Positions 49,900-61,765 are shown, counted from the first letter of the stretch. The stretch is 64,000 nt of DNA from Sipunculus nudus (GCA_026874595.1 CM049307.1:56813870-56877869); one strand, 5' to 3'. Made by a program: numbers and translations. Notes: generated from the letters alone by a model not told the origin.

Positions 49900-50711
49900 G
49901 TTATTTGGGTTAGAACGAATTTATGGAAAATACGCGTGAACAATCCACAGTATCCGCGAAAGGCTTGTTTTCAATATGAAGGATAATTGATATGGAATGG
50001 CTATTCCGGCTTCGCCAGTTGGAAGTAAATAGGAAACTTTACCCAGGGAAGAGACATAAGGCTCAAATAGTCTTCTTTGGCCATAACGGCCACCGAAACC
50101 TGTATCGGTGCTTCAAATTCCAAATCCTCTTATGGCCTCCTAAGACTCTGGACCTGAATGCAACCTTGTGTGGATGGACCAAACAGATTATCAATTGAGA
50201 ACACGAGACACTGGTAGATAAGTCTCAACTTGAACATACAGGAGTATGGGCTTACCAAGTAAGAGGTCTCCTATCCGAGACGCAGAGATTTGTTATGTTG
50301 TCAGAATGTTTGTTTCTACTTTCCTTTGCTTATCCAAACCTCTGTCGGTTGCAAACTGCTTAGTTTCTCGCCACATAGATGCAAATTTTTAAAACAGATA
50401 ATTTCTGAAAAAAGGCCTCATGAGCTTGTTAAATTATAGTTGAATTCAAGGGTCTGTGATTCGAATTTGAAAAAAAAATATATTGCTAAAGTCTGCCATT
50501 TATTTCCTTTATATAAATTTACTGTTACAAACAGGAGAAAATTCAAGTATTCACGGACCATCTGTGGAAAATACCCATGGGTCACCAGGGATAAATGACG
50601 TATCACCAGGGTTGGTCCTTAGCAATGATGATCCGCGGTGAGATCCGTGACGGTGTGTCTAAACATTTGTACGGACACACGCATTGTGCCTGCCCTGTTA
50701 ATCGCTAATAA
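49900..50711. repeat. Duplicated block a, copy 1
   Basis: Matches 60580-61380 (for example ggcttcgccagttggaagtaaat with ggcttcgtcaattggaagtaaat, and gatccgcggtgagatccgtg in both). A 68-codon frame at 49992 has a stop at its second codon in the other copy, so it is not a gene. Confidence 0.8.
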
Positions 50712-51914
50712 TAGGTGCAAACAGTAGTGAAGTCGCTCATGACAAAAAATCGCAATCCCGTAGGAATTGAATGCCCAAGATGGCCGCCATCATAATAAAA
50801 AAGGCTAGATATTGCTTTGATATTGTAATTATCGCATCAAAATGAATAATATTGGATCGATTTATAAGCTTTTGAATGTGTACTGGTAATACCAACTACT
50901 CCAGGAGCTGTCCATAGATTAGGGAGGGTATTAAAAATACAGGTCAAATTTATTTACCAACCTTGAATCTTAAGAATAACATCAGACACAACTGCACAGG
51001 GTCATATTGATGCGGTCGTTAAAAATGTGTGTACATCTGGTAAATTCAGATACATGTACCTTTAAGAACCCCGTAGGTTAATGTAGGATAATCGGGACCA
51101 AGCACCTCAAGATTTAGATACCACTACCACGGATGATAAAATCTAGAATTACTATCAGGTCTACATCGACAAGAAGATGCGCGTGCTTGGAAAACCAGAA
51201 TGCCACAGTAGCTGGTTATAAGATACGCTTAGAACGTATTCGAATAATATTGATATGGGCAGTGGAATATATAAGGTTAACTGTTTCAAATGACGGTATA
51301 TATGTATGTAGGTAAAGTCAACATGGATTTCTCTTGAACAAGGCTGAAATTATGTATTATATTTAAATCCTAAAGTAAAGCAATGCCTGAAAGACAGTCA
51401 GTCGGAACATCGGAAATACTTTTTTTTCTGCTACAGTCCTATCATATAAATTCTTTGGTGAGAAGATTTAGTGTTAAATTGGGCAATCTGCGCCGCTCTT
51501 CTTGAATTAGAGAAGCAATGGAAGATCTCTGGTGAAGGTTCCCTCCTTAATTTAGAAACACTATTGCATGATCATCGTATTTATTAAATACCTGTTATAC
51601 ATTTTGGTAATTTTGTTGGTAATATCAGGGGATTAAAGACATTGATATTAAAAAATATGATGAAATTAATTGTCAATTCATGAATCAAAACACCTGTAAT
51701 AACACGGTAGTATAATAGCATGATAAAAGTCTCTAACGTTTTCTTTCCAACGTTTCTCTGTGCACACGATATGAAAACCATGATATAATAAATGCCTCCT
51801 GTATAGGGAGAAAGTTTTAAATGTGCAGTTAAAATTGCAATTTTCACAACATGAAACAGCTGATGGTTTATGGCATTTGTATCCCTGGTTGATGTACACT
51901 CGACAGTGGTTCCA
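50712..51914. other. DNA absent from the second 10.8-kb copy, unrecognised
   Basis: The second copy passes from gcaaacagt directly to tgtcgatgagagatcacgg, matching 53430 here, so about 2.7 kb (50712-53425) is extra. It includes a caagatggccgccat word at 50770. No gene recognised. Confidence 0.5.
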
Positions 51915-52219
51915 TCCAGGCGTAATGGGAAGTCCTGCACATTGGCCATGATTAACTCACAAACGAGTGCGCCTCTCGGGGGATCCTCCGTGGTATGATC
52001 CAGCATTTGGGATGATTACGCACCCAGGACCCGCAGGTACAGTAGTCATTAGGGCCTGATGAACGCCAGGATTTGAAATGAGAGGAAGCGTGTGATACTG
52101 CCCTGTCACATAGTCCGAAACCGGAATAGAAATCGGCAGATGTACATATATGTAGTTAAGTTTGCATTTAAAAAATGGAGGCGGCTACCTCCACCAAAAA
52201 AAAAAATTAAAAAAAAAGG
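51915..52219 (+). mobile_element. SINE body, 5'-truncated, copy 1
   Basis: Shares with 53761-54118 and 57171-57426 the series gagtgcgcctctcgggg, acccaggacccgcaggt, ccctgtcacatagtcc, gcagatgtacata and a 3' A-rich tail (52195-52218). The tRNA-like head is missing, as in typical 5'-truncated retrotransposed copies. Part of the reverse strand is open for 140 codons but reflects the repeat only. Confidence 0.75.
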
Positions 52220-53760
52220 TTCCATCCGTGGTGTTGGCCTTAATGCCAAGATCTGCATGGTCCGTTCTATCCAACAAGTGTACCGTAGAGATATTTGTAT
52301 TCCCGTAATGTGCAAACTTTCCTTTAGGAATAATGCGTACTCATATGCCATTTTACATGTACAGATGTGCCTTCTTTTCTGCTGAACAAATATGGCTGAT
52401 TAGTTTTTTTGTGTGAATTTTTGTTTCTTTTTAGCTTTAAGAAGTACCTTATCTATAACTTGTAACAATTAGACCTGTTTCAGCTCATATTCAGATAAAC
52501 TATATAGAAATATAAAATATCCAGAAGACGGATTCTACTGATCCCCCTGTTCTACAAGCTACTTGGAATAGTTTAATATGACATCTTAATTTGACATCTT
52601 CCATGGAATCTTCCATATAACCACACACATTGATTCTAAATGTTTGTTTTGTTGCAATATGGTAGGCACCTAGACCATGTAGTACTACTATGAGAGAATC
52701 AGCAATATAAAAAAGAGATCACGAGGATCAATTTCATAAGGTCTATTTCCTTTTGATCACCATATAACATAACATATGACAGTGTAGTGCCCGAGATAGT
52801 TTTATGCTTTAAATTATTAGTACATACATTTGACTTTGACCTTCTGTGAGCTTCCGAAAACTCCTGATTAGTTGCATTTAACAGAACACATTAAAAAATC
52901 ATAATGCGATCCAATTATCTAATACAATTAAGTTTTATTATTATCTCTATGATAAGACTGTCATGCCCTTTTGGATTCCCCGGGCTCACAGAGCTCACAA
53001 AAACTCCTTTTTAGTTGCAATCGACAGAACACATTCAAAGTTTTAAGCGACAATTACAGTATAATAGCATGATCTCTATGTTAAGACTTCAGTGGTGGCC
53101 ATCTTGGATTCCTATGGGTCATAGGGTTCATAAAAATAAATATAACCTGCATTCATTAACCAGCTTAAGTGCAAATAAAATGAAATCAAGTACTATCTTA
53201 TTCAATTCCTCAGAAAACGTCGTTCTGTTATACGTGCAAGTACACTCTATCCCCAACACTCAATAATTCTCAAGGGCGAATTAAAGGCGGCCAATATTGG
53301 ATTTTCGGTGTTTGAGGAATCTGAAAATTTGTTACCTAACATTTTTCATTAGTTCATATCCTAATAATGCTAAATCCGTCATTTTCGCAATTTGGGCATC
53401 AAATTCCTACGGAAATACATCCCCGTCTACAATACAGTGTCGGTGAGAGATCACGGCAGTGAACTCTGTTTTGTACCTCTTTCAGCTATATGTCAATACA
53501 CTGCTACGTTTGACAGGATGGACTTATTCATATAAAATATTTTGACAGGGTATTTTTATTCCTTTAATATCAAACCTGAAAGTATACATTATCAAGAGGA
53601 TGTGAATGTGCAACAAATATATCAACCACGAGCCATAATATATTTACTCGCCTTGCTGCGTGCTGCCGTATATCATTTTTTCTCAGTTGACAGGTTATTA
53701 CTTCCACTATTTGAGTTAAGGTATTTCTTTGTCGAAGTAACCAACCTCAATAACCGGCAT
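52220..53760. other. Non-coding DNA with a diverged 140-bp duplication
   Basis: 52852-52990 and 52993-53140 are two diverged copies (aaaactcctgattagttgca, acagaacacatt, ctatgataagact, ttggattcc). From 53430 the DNA is homologous to 61390 on. Nothing else recognised. Confidence 0.55.
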
Positions 53761-54118
53761 CTGTGACCTAGGGGTAGAACACACGAATCAAAGCCAGGAG
53801 GTCAGGAGCTCAAATCTCAGCCGAGGAGCGGTGAGATATTTCCAATTAATGGGAAAGCTGTGTCTAACAGTCGTGCATCACTCACTAATGAGTGCGTCTT
53901 TCGGGGTTCCTTGCTGATATGACATAGCAATGAGGATGATAAAACACCCGGGACCCGCAGGTGACCCCAGGATGATAAGGAGCTAGTGCCACTACCCTGT
54001 CACCTGGTCCCAAACCGCAATGGAACTCTGCAGATGTACAAAATTAGATTGAGAATAAGATAAGTGCGCATTAAAATGAACGCCGTTACCTCCGCTTGAA
54101 AAAAGAGGACAAAAAAAA
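53761..54118 (+). mobile_element. tRNA-derived SINE, copy 2 (most complete)
   Basis: The head ctgtgacctaggggtagaac resembles an A box and GAGCTCAAATC (53806-53816) a B box of an internal pol III promoter, within a tRNA-like length of about 65 bp. A conserved body follows and a tail of A runs (54099-54118). It is not a functional tRNA gene: stems are not maintained and there is a 290-bp body. It would depend on a LINE for mobility. Confidence 0.75.
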
Positions 54119-54424
54119 CCCCACAAATATTCTGTTAGAGTCGTTGCAGCCTAAACTTATGTACGCTCTTTTAAATAGTAATGATGGCACTGTCTTTTCA
54201 ATGAGGATTGAAGTAACTACAACGTATGAATCATTAAGATTCCTGTATTTCAGATTTTATTTGTGTGGGGCTCATATAATACAGCAATCGTAACCGATAA
54301 TGAAGACACTTGTCTGGGCTCTTAAGGTAGCATTGATCGAGGTATCAATGTTTGCCTCATACCCTCTCGCGAGGATCAAAGGCATTTGATTTTATAATTG
54401 TTATTAAATTTGTATTATCGATAT

Positions 54425-54560
54425 TAATCTTAGTATTACTGTTACTAGTATTATTATCATTGTGATAATAACAATAATAAGGAGATGAATAATAACAATT
54501 ATTATCACCATCCTCATATTATTTTATTTTTTTTAATTAGTATCAATATAATAATTATGA
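54425..54560. repeat. Interrupted (TTA/ATA)n tract, copy 1
   Basis: Short, heavily interrupted triplet tract at the place where copies 2 and 3 of block b carry long (TTA)n runs. Confidence 0.8.
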
Positions 54561-55997
54561 TTTAATTATTTATCTTATGATTCCAAGAAAAACAAAGCAT
54601 GAAGTATTAAAAGCGTCCTTGTACCATCTTATTGCCTGGTGGGTTCTTTTGAAATACGTTTGATGTCCTGTATTTATCCGACGGGCTAATACTTGCTAGG
54701 GAACCTAATGGTTCCAAGAAAGACGTCGACGTATTAAAAGCGTCCTTGTACCACCTTATAGCCCTGATAGTGATTATGAAATATGTTGGATGTCCTGTAT
54801 CTTATCCGAAAGGCTAATACACTTGATGGGGGATTAAGTTTGTTGAAATGCCCAACCGGAAATCCTATTTGAAAGATCTTAAGCTTCCTTTGCCCCATGA
54901 TCATCAATGTACTGACCTTAGACCGGAAGACAATAAACCCGGATGTATGACATCAGCTAATCTTATAATTGAATCTCTTTCTTTGTGTGAGCATTAGCGG
55001 CCAGTGTAGTCTCACATGTAAAACATGTTAACAAGGGTCTCGCTCCGGTTATTTGTTGCCCTGTCAATGAAGGCAGACACATATGTTTTTTGTCTTCGTT
55101 GGTGCATCAATGCAACGTCCTTGCTCTCGTATTTGAAGTATATAACACTTGTGTCAGGGTTGATGCGACCTTCGATACGTCAAAAGTCGATTCACTCGAA
55201 AATATTATGGACGGCTGTGAACGATATGTTGACACATATTATTTTTTATTGTTTACATGGAAATTATTGTAAATATGCATTCACTATTGGTATAGACAAG
55301 TTTATTTGACAAGTTAATTTTTTGTGGAGGTAACCGCCTTCATGTGTCAATGCTTGCTGAACTAAGTGCATTTATCATTCAATATTCTTTGGTGCACATG
55401 GTAAATGTTGGAGCACAACCATATCGCTTACGGTAACTTGATTGCATTGTGAATATGATTATTAAATCCTGCTTTCAGTGATTATTAAATAAGAGAAACG
55501 GCCTTTGTTCCTAACGGGTATTTAAAGGAGACACGCTCTGTCCAACAGTAGTTTTTTGCTGTCCACATCCCTGCAAGAACATTCACTGAAATGAATTTTA
55601 TTTCCCACAATGCCTATATACAAATGTTCATCAGGATTTATTTAAAAGCTGTCGGCGTTTCGGTTGAAGCAAGGATGTAGTGATCGCCAGAAAGCGACTA
55701 CTCTAAATGAATTAGGCCGAAAAAAGGTATGGTTCTCGGCCAATTTTTACAGAAATCAGTGCGGGCGGGCGGGTTTTTATTAACATTTTTGTATGTTTCG
55801 ATAAAATGTCATGTGATCAGTGAAAAAATGCATGATAATAATATAATTGTTATAATTATTATAATTGACATAGGAAAAATCTTTAAAATTGTATGTTTTT
55901 CTTTTTTAAAGATGAAAATAATTAAAAAAATTGATGCGGTGGGTTACAATTGACACGGGCGGTGCTTGAGAACCAAACCTTTGAATTTTTTTTTGCC

Positions 55998-56279
55998 TTA
56001 TTTAATCATTAATACTTCTTCGTAGTTTTTAGGTATGATTCCTTGAAGCAGAATAGTCCCCTCCATGCAGAGACACGTTTGGCACTTGCGTTTATATGTT
56101 CCATGATCATATAGGTCTGACGGGTGCTGGTCGCAGATTAAAATAAATGATGGGCGATCATGGCACACCATGGTATTAACGAAAGGAATGACCGAATGAG
56201 GAATAAATGCAGATATCTGTACTAAACGATGGTCACAAGGTGCAGCCTTGAATGTAATGATGGGATCTGTAATGATCAT
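55998..56279 (-). CDS. Hypothetical 93-residue protein, duplicated short ORF
   Basis: The ATG at 56279 (minus strand) opens 93 codons ending MIK-stop. The copy in block b3 (62768-63037) keeps the ATG and ends at nearly the same place. The two length differences between them are 15 and 6 bases, both multiples of three, although that copy has two internal TAA codons. No signal peptide or membrane segment stands out. The C-terminal part has ICDQHPSDLYDHGTYKRK then C-x2-C-x-C-x2-G (CQTCLCMEG), resembling the first half of a VWC-type module; this is weak evidence only. It may be a small gene, an exon of a larger one or a relic. Confidence 0.35.
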   Translation of the reverse strand: MIITDPIITFKAAPCDHRLVQISAFIPHSVIPFVNTMVCHDRPSFILICDQHPSDLYDHGTYKRKCQTCLCMEGTILLQGIIPKNYEEVLMIK

Positions 56280-57170
56280 GCTGGTTTATAAGTGTGACCT
56301 TTGCATGCTAAACCTATCAATCTACCGCGACCTCAGCTAAGTAGCTAAGTAGATGTCTGCGCTTGTGTGATTCGTACCCAGTGCTCCACAAAAGTGTCCT
56401 TGTCTCTAAGCTAACGGCCCCCGCGAATCACAAGGTAACGACTTTAAACTCACTGAATGGAGGATTTTGTTAATGATTACTGTAATAATACTTACGGTCA
56501 AGTGCGTTGTTAATAAGGATGAACCCCGGGGAACAATTAATGGTTACAACTTATTGCTGAATTAGTCTGTCACTTATATCTTATAATTTATTGCCCCTGC
56601 TGAGGAAGGTATGCGTTCATCCCCGTTCGTATTGTGAGCATGTTTGTGTGTTTATGTTGTTTTCATAACTCCGGCAATCATGAACGGAATCTCATGACAT
56701 TTTCAGGGCATTAGGCGAAGGAGCCACTGAAGAATCAATTACATTTTGGCCATAATTCAAGTTCGTTTTACAATTGTATAGTACATATGTTGATAAGTGA
56801 ATGCAAACTAGCTGGGGAGCATCCGACAATAGGGCTTGCATTCCTTAGAATGGTGATTTCTAGTTTTTACTGTAAAAGCAACATGTCTTCAACATGTCTT
56901 CACTTAAATTAATAGAGGCAGGTTGATTCCTGTATACATTTCTCATGAGGATTGGGGTAGTGCTAGCTACCGTTAAACGCCTTCCACCGGAAGGCAGTCA
57001 TAAATATGTCATGTAGGGTGCATGATAAGGATAAAATCCGCAAAGTTCAACAAAAAGGCCATGTTAACTTTAGTCAAAAAGCCATAGCTAACACATGTGA
57101 CGTCAACGCCGGCCGCTTACATCCCGACCAACTCTTTTGCTTATATGAAAACCTTAACCTTTCACGCTTG
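56280..57170. other. Non-coding part of block b, copy 1
   Basis: Colinear with 63040-63900. It contains cataactccggcaatcatgaac / ctcatgacattttcagggca, words resembling the core of HINE-type repeats, near 56665-56720. A 100-codon frame at 57006-57308 crosses a duplication junction and a SINE, so it is not called. Confidence 0.55.
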
Positions 57171-57426
57171 GTGGAAAGGCTGTGTCCCACAACCGTGCAT
57201 CAGTCACTAACGGGTGCGTCTTTGGGGATTCTTTGTTGTTATGACCCAGCAGTGGTTTTGATTTTACACCGAGGACCCGTAGTGGAGCCCAGGCTGCCAG
57301 GAATCTAGTGCCACTGTCACTTCTACCAACCCGCAATAGAACCCTACAGATGTACATACTGAGATAATGAATAAGATAAGAGCGCATATAAAGGTGACCT
57401 TCATTTGAAAAAGAATAAGAAAAAAA
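57171..57426 (+). mobile_element. tRNA-derived SINE, copy 3 (5' part missing)
   Basis: Matches 53868-54118, and its flanking DNA also matches that of copy 2. It was therefore copied with the block and is not an independent insertion. The 3' A-rich tail has become mixed A/G. Confidence 0.75.
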
Positions 57427-57734
57427 TGCCCCCAATATTCGGTAGCATTCGTCACCTGCCAAACTAATATACTCTCTGTGCAATTTGAATGAGGGCACTG
57501 TCTTTTCAATGAGTTTCTACAAAGTATGGATCATCAAGATTCCTGTATTTCAGGTTTCAATTGTGTCGGGCTCATATAATGCAGAAGTAGTAACCTATCC
57601 TGAAGACACTTGTGTGTGAGCTCTTGAGGTAGTATTGAGCGAGGTATCACAATTCGCCTTAGATTTCTCGTGGGGATCAAAGAAAACACCGAAACCCAAC
57701 GTCTAAACTACCTGGCTACGTTTTAACTAGAGTT

Positions 57735-57898
57735 GCTATTATTATTAAAATTACTTTATTATTGATATTGTTGTTGTTATGATTATTGGTATCATTATTA
57801 TTATTATAATTATTATTATTATTACTATTACCATTACTAGTATTATTATTGTGAAAATAATTGTAAGAATATTAACAATAATTACCCTCATCCTAATC

Positions 57899-57940
<42 letters not shown>

Positions 57941-58035
57941 ATTATTATTATTATTATCATTATCATTATTATTGTTATAATTATTATCATCATTATTATA
58001 ATTATTATTATTATTATTATTACTATTTTTATAAT
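57735..58035. repeat. Long (TTA/ATT)n microsatellite, copy 2
   Basis: About 300 bp of TTA/ATT triplets with interruptions. Apparent isoleucine-rich frames on both strands are products of this repeat. Confidence 0.95.
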
Positions 58036-58594
58036 GACTCCGAGAAAACTGATTATGTAGTAATAAAAGCGTCCTTGTACCACCTTATAGCCTTATATTG
58101 CCTATGAGATATGTTTAATGTCCTGTATCCTGTACAATGAGCTAAAACGCCTGATGAGGGATCAGATAGTAAGTATGTAAGAATGTCACACCGGAATCTC
58201 ACGTGACAGACTCTATGTCTCCTTTACCCCAAAGATCATTAATTGTACTTGACCGGAAGACAAGATAAACCCGGATGTATGACATCAGCTGATCTGATAC
58301 ATGAATCTCTTTCTTTGTGTTAGCATAAGCGGCCAGTGTAGTCTCACACGTAGAACATGTTAACAAGGGTCTCGTTCCGGTTATTTGATTCCCCTGTCCA
58401 TGAAGGTAGACACATATGTTTTTGTCTTCATTGGTGCATCAATGCAGTGTCCTTGCTATCGTATTTTAAGTATATATTACAAGTGTCAGGGTTGATGCGA
58501 CCTTCGGTACGTCAACAGTCGATTCACTCGAAAATATTCTTGACGGCTGTGATCGATTTGTTAACATATATTATTTTCATTTTTATTTTTTTTA

Positions 58595-59114
58595 CATGGA
58601 AATTAATGTATAAATGCAGTTAAGGGGCACTGTTGGTACACGGATATACATCTGCAGAATTTCATTACGACTTCATAAAACCCGCACAATATTCCCGAAA
58701 TTTGGTCCGTCAAATTCTACGGAAATTGAATTGTTCAAACTTTCATGTTGCAGCCACGGATGAAACACTCCGTTGATAGAGCGGGAAGATTCCGCCATTG
58801 GCCGTTCCGACTTCCTGTTTGTCCGTGCAGATCCCTAATTCTTTCGTAGAGGCGTTCGTCGTTGGTCGTGTTCCTCAAGGGTTGGTCGCCGGAATATGGA
58901 CGTGCAGGATCGCGTTACGATTGAAATTCGATCTGCGATGCTTGGCCGATAGTGAGGATACGTGAGAATACGTAGCACTTCCCTTAATGATTCCTAATCA
59001 AACCACCCGCAGTCCGTAACCCCTTCGCCATCACCTTCATATGCTGCGTAGCTGACCGTAGGAATCCCTCATATTCCCTGATCTTATCGCCGCGAAATCG
59101 TATCAAAGCCGTGC
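58595..59114. repeat. 520-bp insertion or duplication with direct repeats
   Basis: catggaaattaatgta plus aaatgcagtt occurs at 58595 and again at 59115, and copy 1 of the block has only one such place (55255). The enclosed DNA is richer in GC than its surroundings. On the minus strand one frame from 59113 to 58735 has only two stops in about 126 codons and includes RFRGDKIREYEGFLRSA and DERLYERIRDLHGQ. I recognise no family; it could be a relic of a coding exon or mobile element. Confidence 0.5.
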
Positions 59115-59467
59115 CATGGAAATTAATGTAAAAATGCAGTTTAGGGTCACTATTGGTACAGACAAGTATATAGGATAGTTTTTTTCTTGGAGGTAACCGC
59201 CTTTATTTTTCTTTGCTTGCTGAACTAAGTACCATGTACATCTGTAGAAATTCATTACGGTTGCGGACTTCGTTACAGGGAGAAAACACAATATATCCTG
59301 TCGTAAACAGGCCATGTGTTCCGATCTTACACATAGCGGTCATAACACCCGCATGAAAAAAAGGCGCATTCGTTTGTGAGCGAAACATGACTCTGGGGTA
59401 TCGTCTTCACATCAAACCGGCAGAGGGCACACCCTGGATGGGGCCGACCTTTCATCGTAGCTTATAT

Positions 59468-60105
59468 CTACGCACTTTACACAGCGCTTTACCTATAGGC
59501 CTACTACCTATATCGTAAGCGCTGTTTGATCTGACCTCTATCGTGAATAGCTACACCAGAAGAGGGCACTATATATATGTCCAATCAGATGAGACCTTGT
59601 GCTTGAAGACAGAGTCAAGCGAGGAATACAAGGAGCCAATGTTGTTCATTTCGTTTTGAGTGACAGCTCATCGCCCCGGTAACCCTCTGAACAGGCCACA
59701 GGCTGAGAGAGAATGGCCCCAGACGTGGTTTGCTTAGGGCCTTTGGCTCATAGGATGCCCGGCCGGTGAGCTGTAATTCAAACGAAACTTAACAACAAAG
59801 GCTGCGTGCACACCTCGCTGGTTTGTTTTAGTTCTGCAGACAACAGATACAAGGCTACGCTAACACAGTCATAATGTCATAATGCAGAGGGAGCAATTAA
59901 AACTTGACCATAAACTGTCATCAAGCGGCGCTTCAAGCGCAGTTATGGCCGGAGCCAGTATGCCTGTCAAGTGTTTGTTTATTGGCATCTGGTTGGCTGC
60001 TTGTCACATCATACGCACGTTTTTTGTATCATAAACGGTCAAAGCAGTCAGCGGAAAAATCAGTTGCTTCTTTAGAAGCGTAAGATTTCCACTGCCTCCG
60101 GAGCG
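59468..60105 (+). repeat. R720 dispersed repeat, copy 3
   Basis: Same as 48624-49330 but lacking about 35 bases near 60025. The opening hairpin is well kept: acagcgctttacctatagg against cctatatcgtaagcgctgt with a short loop (59479-59526). It marks the start of the second 10.8-kb block. CCAAT-type words are at about 59580 and 59635. Confidence 0.8.
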
Positions 60106-60372
60106 AAAGCTTATGCAAATGAAGACGTAATAATGAAATAACTTAATTTTGGTCATATTATTATTCAATATTATATACCTACTGATGTCTTTGCTGTCCA
60201 GTGTCCATGCTCTTTTCCATGTTTCATATTTTTATGTTAACATTCCATTGTCTTTAGAGAAAATTCAAGGATCACGTGATCAATATGGCCGTTTAAGGAA
60301 GCACTGTTGTTTTGAGCCCAGGTGAAAGTTAAGGTGATATTTAAAAAATGACATTAAAAAGGAACTCGGGAT
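60106..60372. other. DNA between R720 copy 3 and the candidate exon
   Basis: AT-rich, with a palindromic ggatcacgtgatca-like E-box at about 60271-60283 and an aatatggccg word after it. Present next to this R720 copy only. If the downstream exon is real, this would be its promoter or 5' untranslated region, which is inference. Confidence 0.35.
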
Positions 60373-60492
60373 ATGGAACATCGTAAAGACAAAGAAAGTA
60401 AGAAGAAACAAAGTAATATAGAGGACCTTATACGTCAGGAAGGAGTTGTGACAAAATCCAGGAGTACTTTCACGCTGAGCGCCACGTCAGAG
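60373..60492 (+). CDS. Candidate first coding exon, 40 codons with a splice donor
   Basis: The ATG at 60373 is preceded in frame by stops (taa and tga within 30 bases) and opens a hydrophilic, lysine-rich sequence MEHRKDKESKKKQSN, then an IEDLIRQEGVVTKSRST stretch. It ends exactly at AG/GTAGGC, a good 5' splice site, in phase 0. After the donor the frame meets a stop within five codons. The stretch is single-copy in the window. It lies 268 bases downstream of R720 copy 3. I do not recognise the protein, no downstream exon was found before the window end, and a chance ORF of this length is possible. Confidence 0.3.
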
Positions 60493-60579
60493 GTAGGCTC
60501 TGATATTTAATTAAGGTAGCGGAAGAGCGCCTCCGCTGCACATGATTAATGTTGACTCCTTTCCTTTTTTTCCTTCTTC

Positions 60580-61380
60580 AATTTGAACGAATTTATGAAG
60601 AATTACAAGTGAACAATTCACAGTGTCCGCGAATGGCTTGTTGTCAATAAAAATGATTATTGATATGTAATGGCTCTACTGGCTTCGTCAATTGGAAGTA
60701 AATTGGAAAAGTTCCCCAGGGAAGAGACATTTGCTCAAAAAGTATTCTTTCGCCATACTGACCTCCGAAACCGGTATAGGTGCTCCTTACTGCAATTCCT
60801 CTCCTGGCCTCGTAAGACCCTTCTGTGATTAGGCCAATCAGGTTATCTATCTAGAAGACGAAACGCTGGTGAATATGTTGCAGTTTGAACATTCAGCAGT
60901 ATTGACTACCAAGATAGAAAGCATATTCTCTTATCCGAGACGCAGAGATTTGCTATGTTGTCAGAATGTCTGGTCCACTTTTCTTTGCTAATCCAAACCT
61001 CTGTCGGTTGCAAGTAACAGCTTAGTTTCTCGCCACATACATGCAAATTTATAAACAGATAATTTATTAAAAAGGCCCCATGAGCTTGCTGAGTTATTGA
61101 TGAGTTCAAGGGTCTGTGATTCGAATTAAAAAAAAAATATTGCTATTGCCTACCTTTTGTTTCGTTTATATAAGTTAAATGTAATAAACAGGAGCTGAGT
61201 ATTCATGCACCTTCCGTTGGAAACACACGGGTCATCAGAAATTATTGACGGATCACCAGGGATGGAGCTTAGCAACCCATCAATGGTGATCCGCGGTGAG
61301 ATCCGTGACGGTGTGCCTTAACATTTATACGGACACGCACAGTGTGCCTGCCCTGCTTATTGCTAATTTCGATTGGTGCA
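60580..61380. repeat. Duplicated block a, copy 2
   Basis: Matches 49900-50711. The reading frame over 49992 is interrupted at codon two here. It includes gatccgcggtgagatccgtg near 61298. Confidence 0.8.
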
Positions 61381-61494
61381 AACAGTGTCGATGAGAGATC
61401 ACGGCAATGAGCTCTTAAGATAATATTGTAAAGAGGTATCATTATTTGCCTCAGACCCTCTCGTGGTGATCAAAGGCATTTGTTTTTATTATTT

Positions 61495-61680
61495 TGTTAA
61501 AATTTGTATTATCTTTATGACTCTTACTATTACTCCCACTTGTATTATTATTATTATTATTATGTAATAATAACAATAATAATTAAGGAGATGAATAATA
61601 ATAATCATTATCCTTATCCTCATCATTATCATTTTTATTTTATTATTCTTCTTATTATTAATTATTAATTATTATTACCA

Positions 61681-61741
<61 letters not shown>

Positions 61742-61765
61742 CATTATTATTATTATTATTCCAGG
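61495..61765. repeat. Long (TTA/ATT)n microsatellite, copy 3
   Basis: TTA/ATT triplet tract, with a perfect run of more than 20 units around 61685-61740, at the position matching 54425-54560 and 57735-58035. Confidence 0.95.

Larger units (their letters stand above)
53430..57160. repeat. Duplicated block b, copy 1
   Basis: Matches 57165-59460 (copy 2) and 61380-63960 (copy 3). Shared anchors are gaagacacttgt, aaaagcgtccttgtaccacc, gatgtatgacatcagct, ctttctttgtgtgagcat, ggttgatgcgaccttcgatacg, and gccatagctaacac / gacgtca. Copies 1 and 2 share a SINE insertion that copy 3 lacks. Frames over 55025-55309 are shifted by single bases among copies. Confidence 0.85.
57165..59460. repeat. Duplicated block b, copy 2 (truncated)
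   Basis: Begins inside the SINE and follows block b copy 1 from about 53870 to about 55370, ending before R720 copy 3. It includes a 520-bp internal duplication or insertion not in copy 1. Confidence 0.8.

Noticed and set aside
49992-50198. 68-codon frame in duplicated block a
   Set aside because: The second codon is a stop in the other copy at about 60670 and the frame then shifts.
51584-52006. 140-codon minus-strand frame, the longest unbroken frame in the window
   Set aside because: It starts inside a SINE body and runs into AT-rich DNA; other copies of the SINE are not open in this frame and no motif was recognised.
53761-53830. Possible tRNA gene
   Set aside because: A- and B-box-like words are present, but cloverleaf stems are not maintained and a SINE body with A-rich tail follows.
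55025-55309. 94-codon frame with a similar frame at 58357-58623
   Set aside because: The two differ by compensating single-base indels, and the third copy near 62215 lacks the ATG, so there is no sign of coding constraint.
57751-58083. Ile-rich frames of about 100 codons on both strands
   Set aside because: They are translations of a (TTA)n tract and are not proteins.
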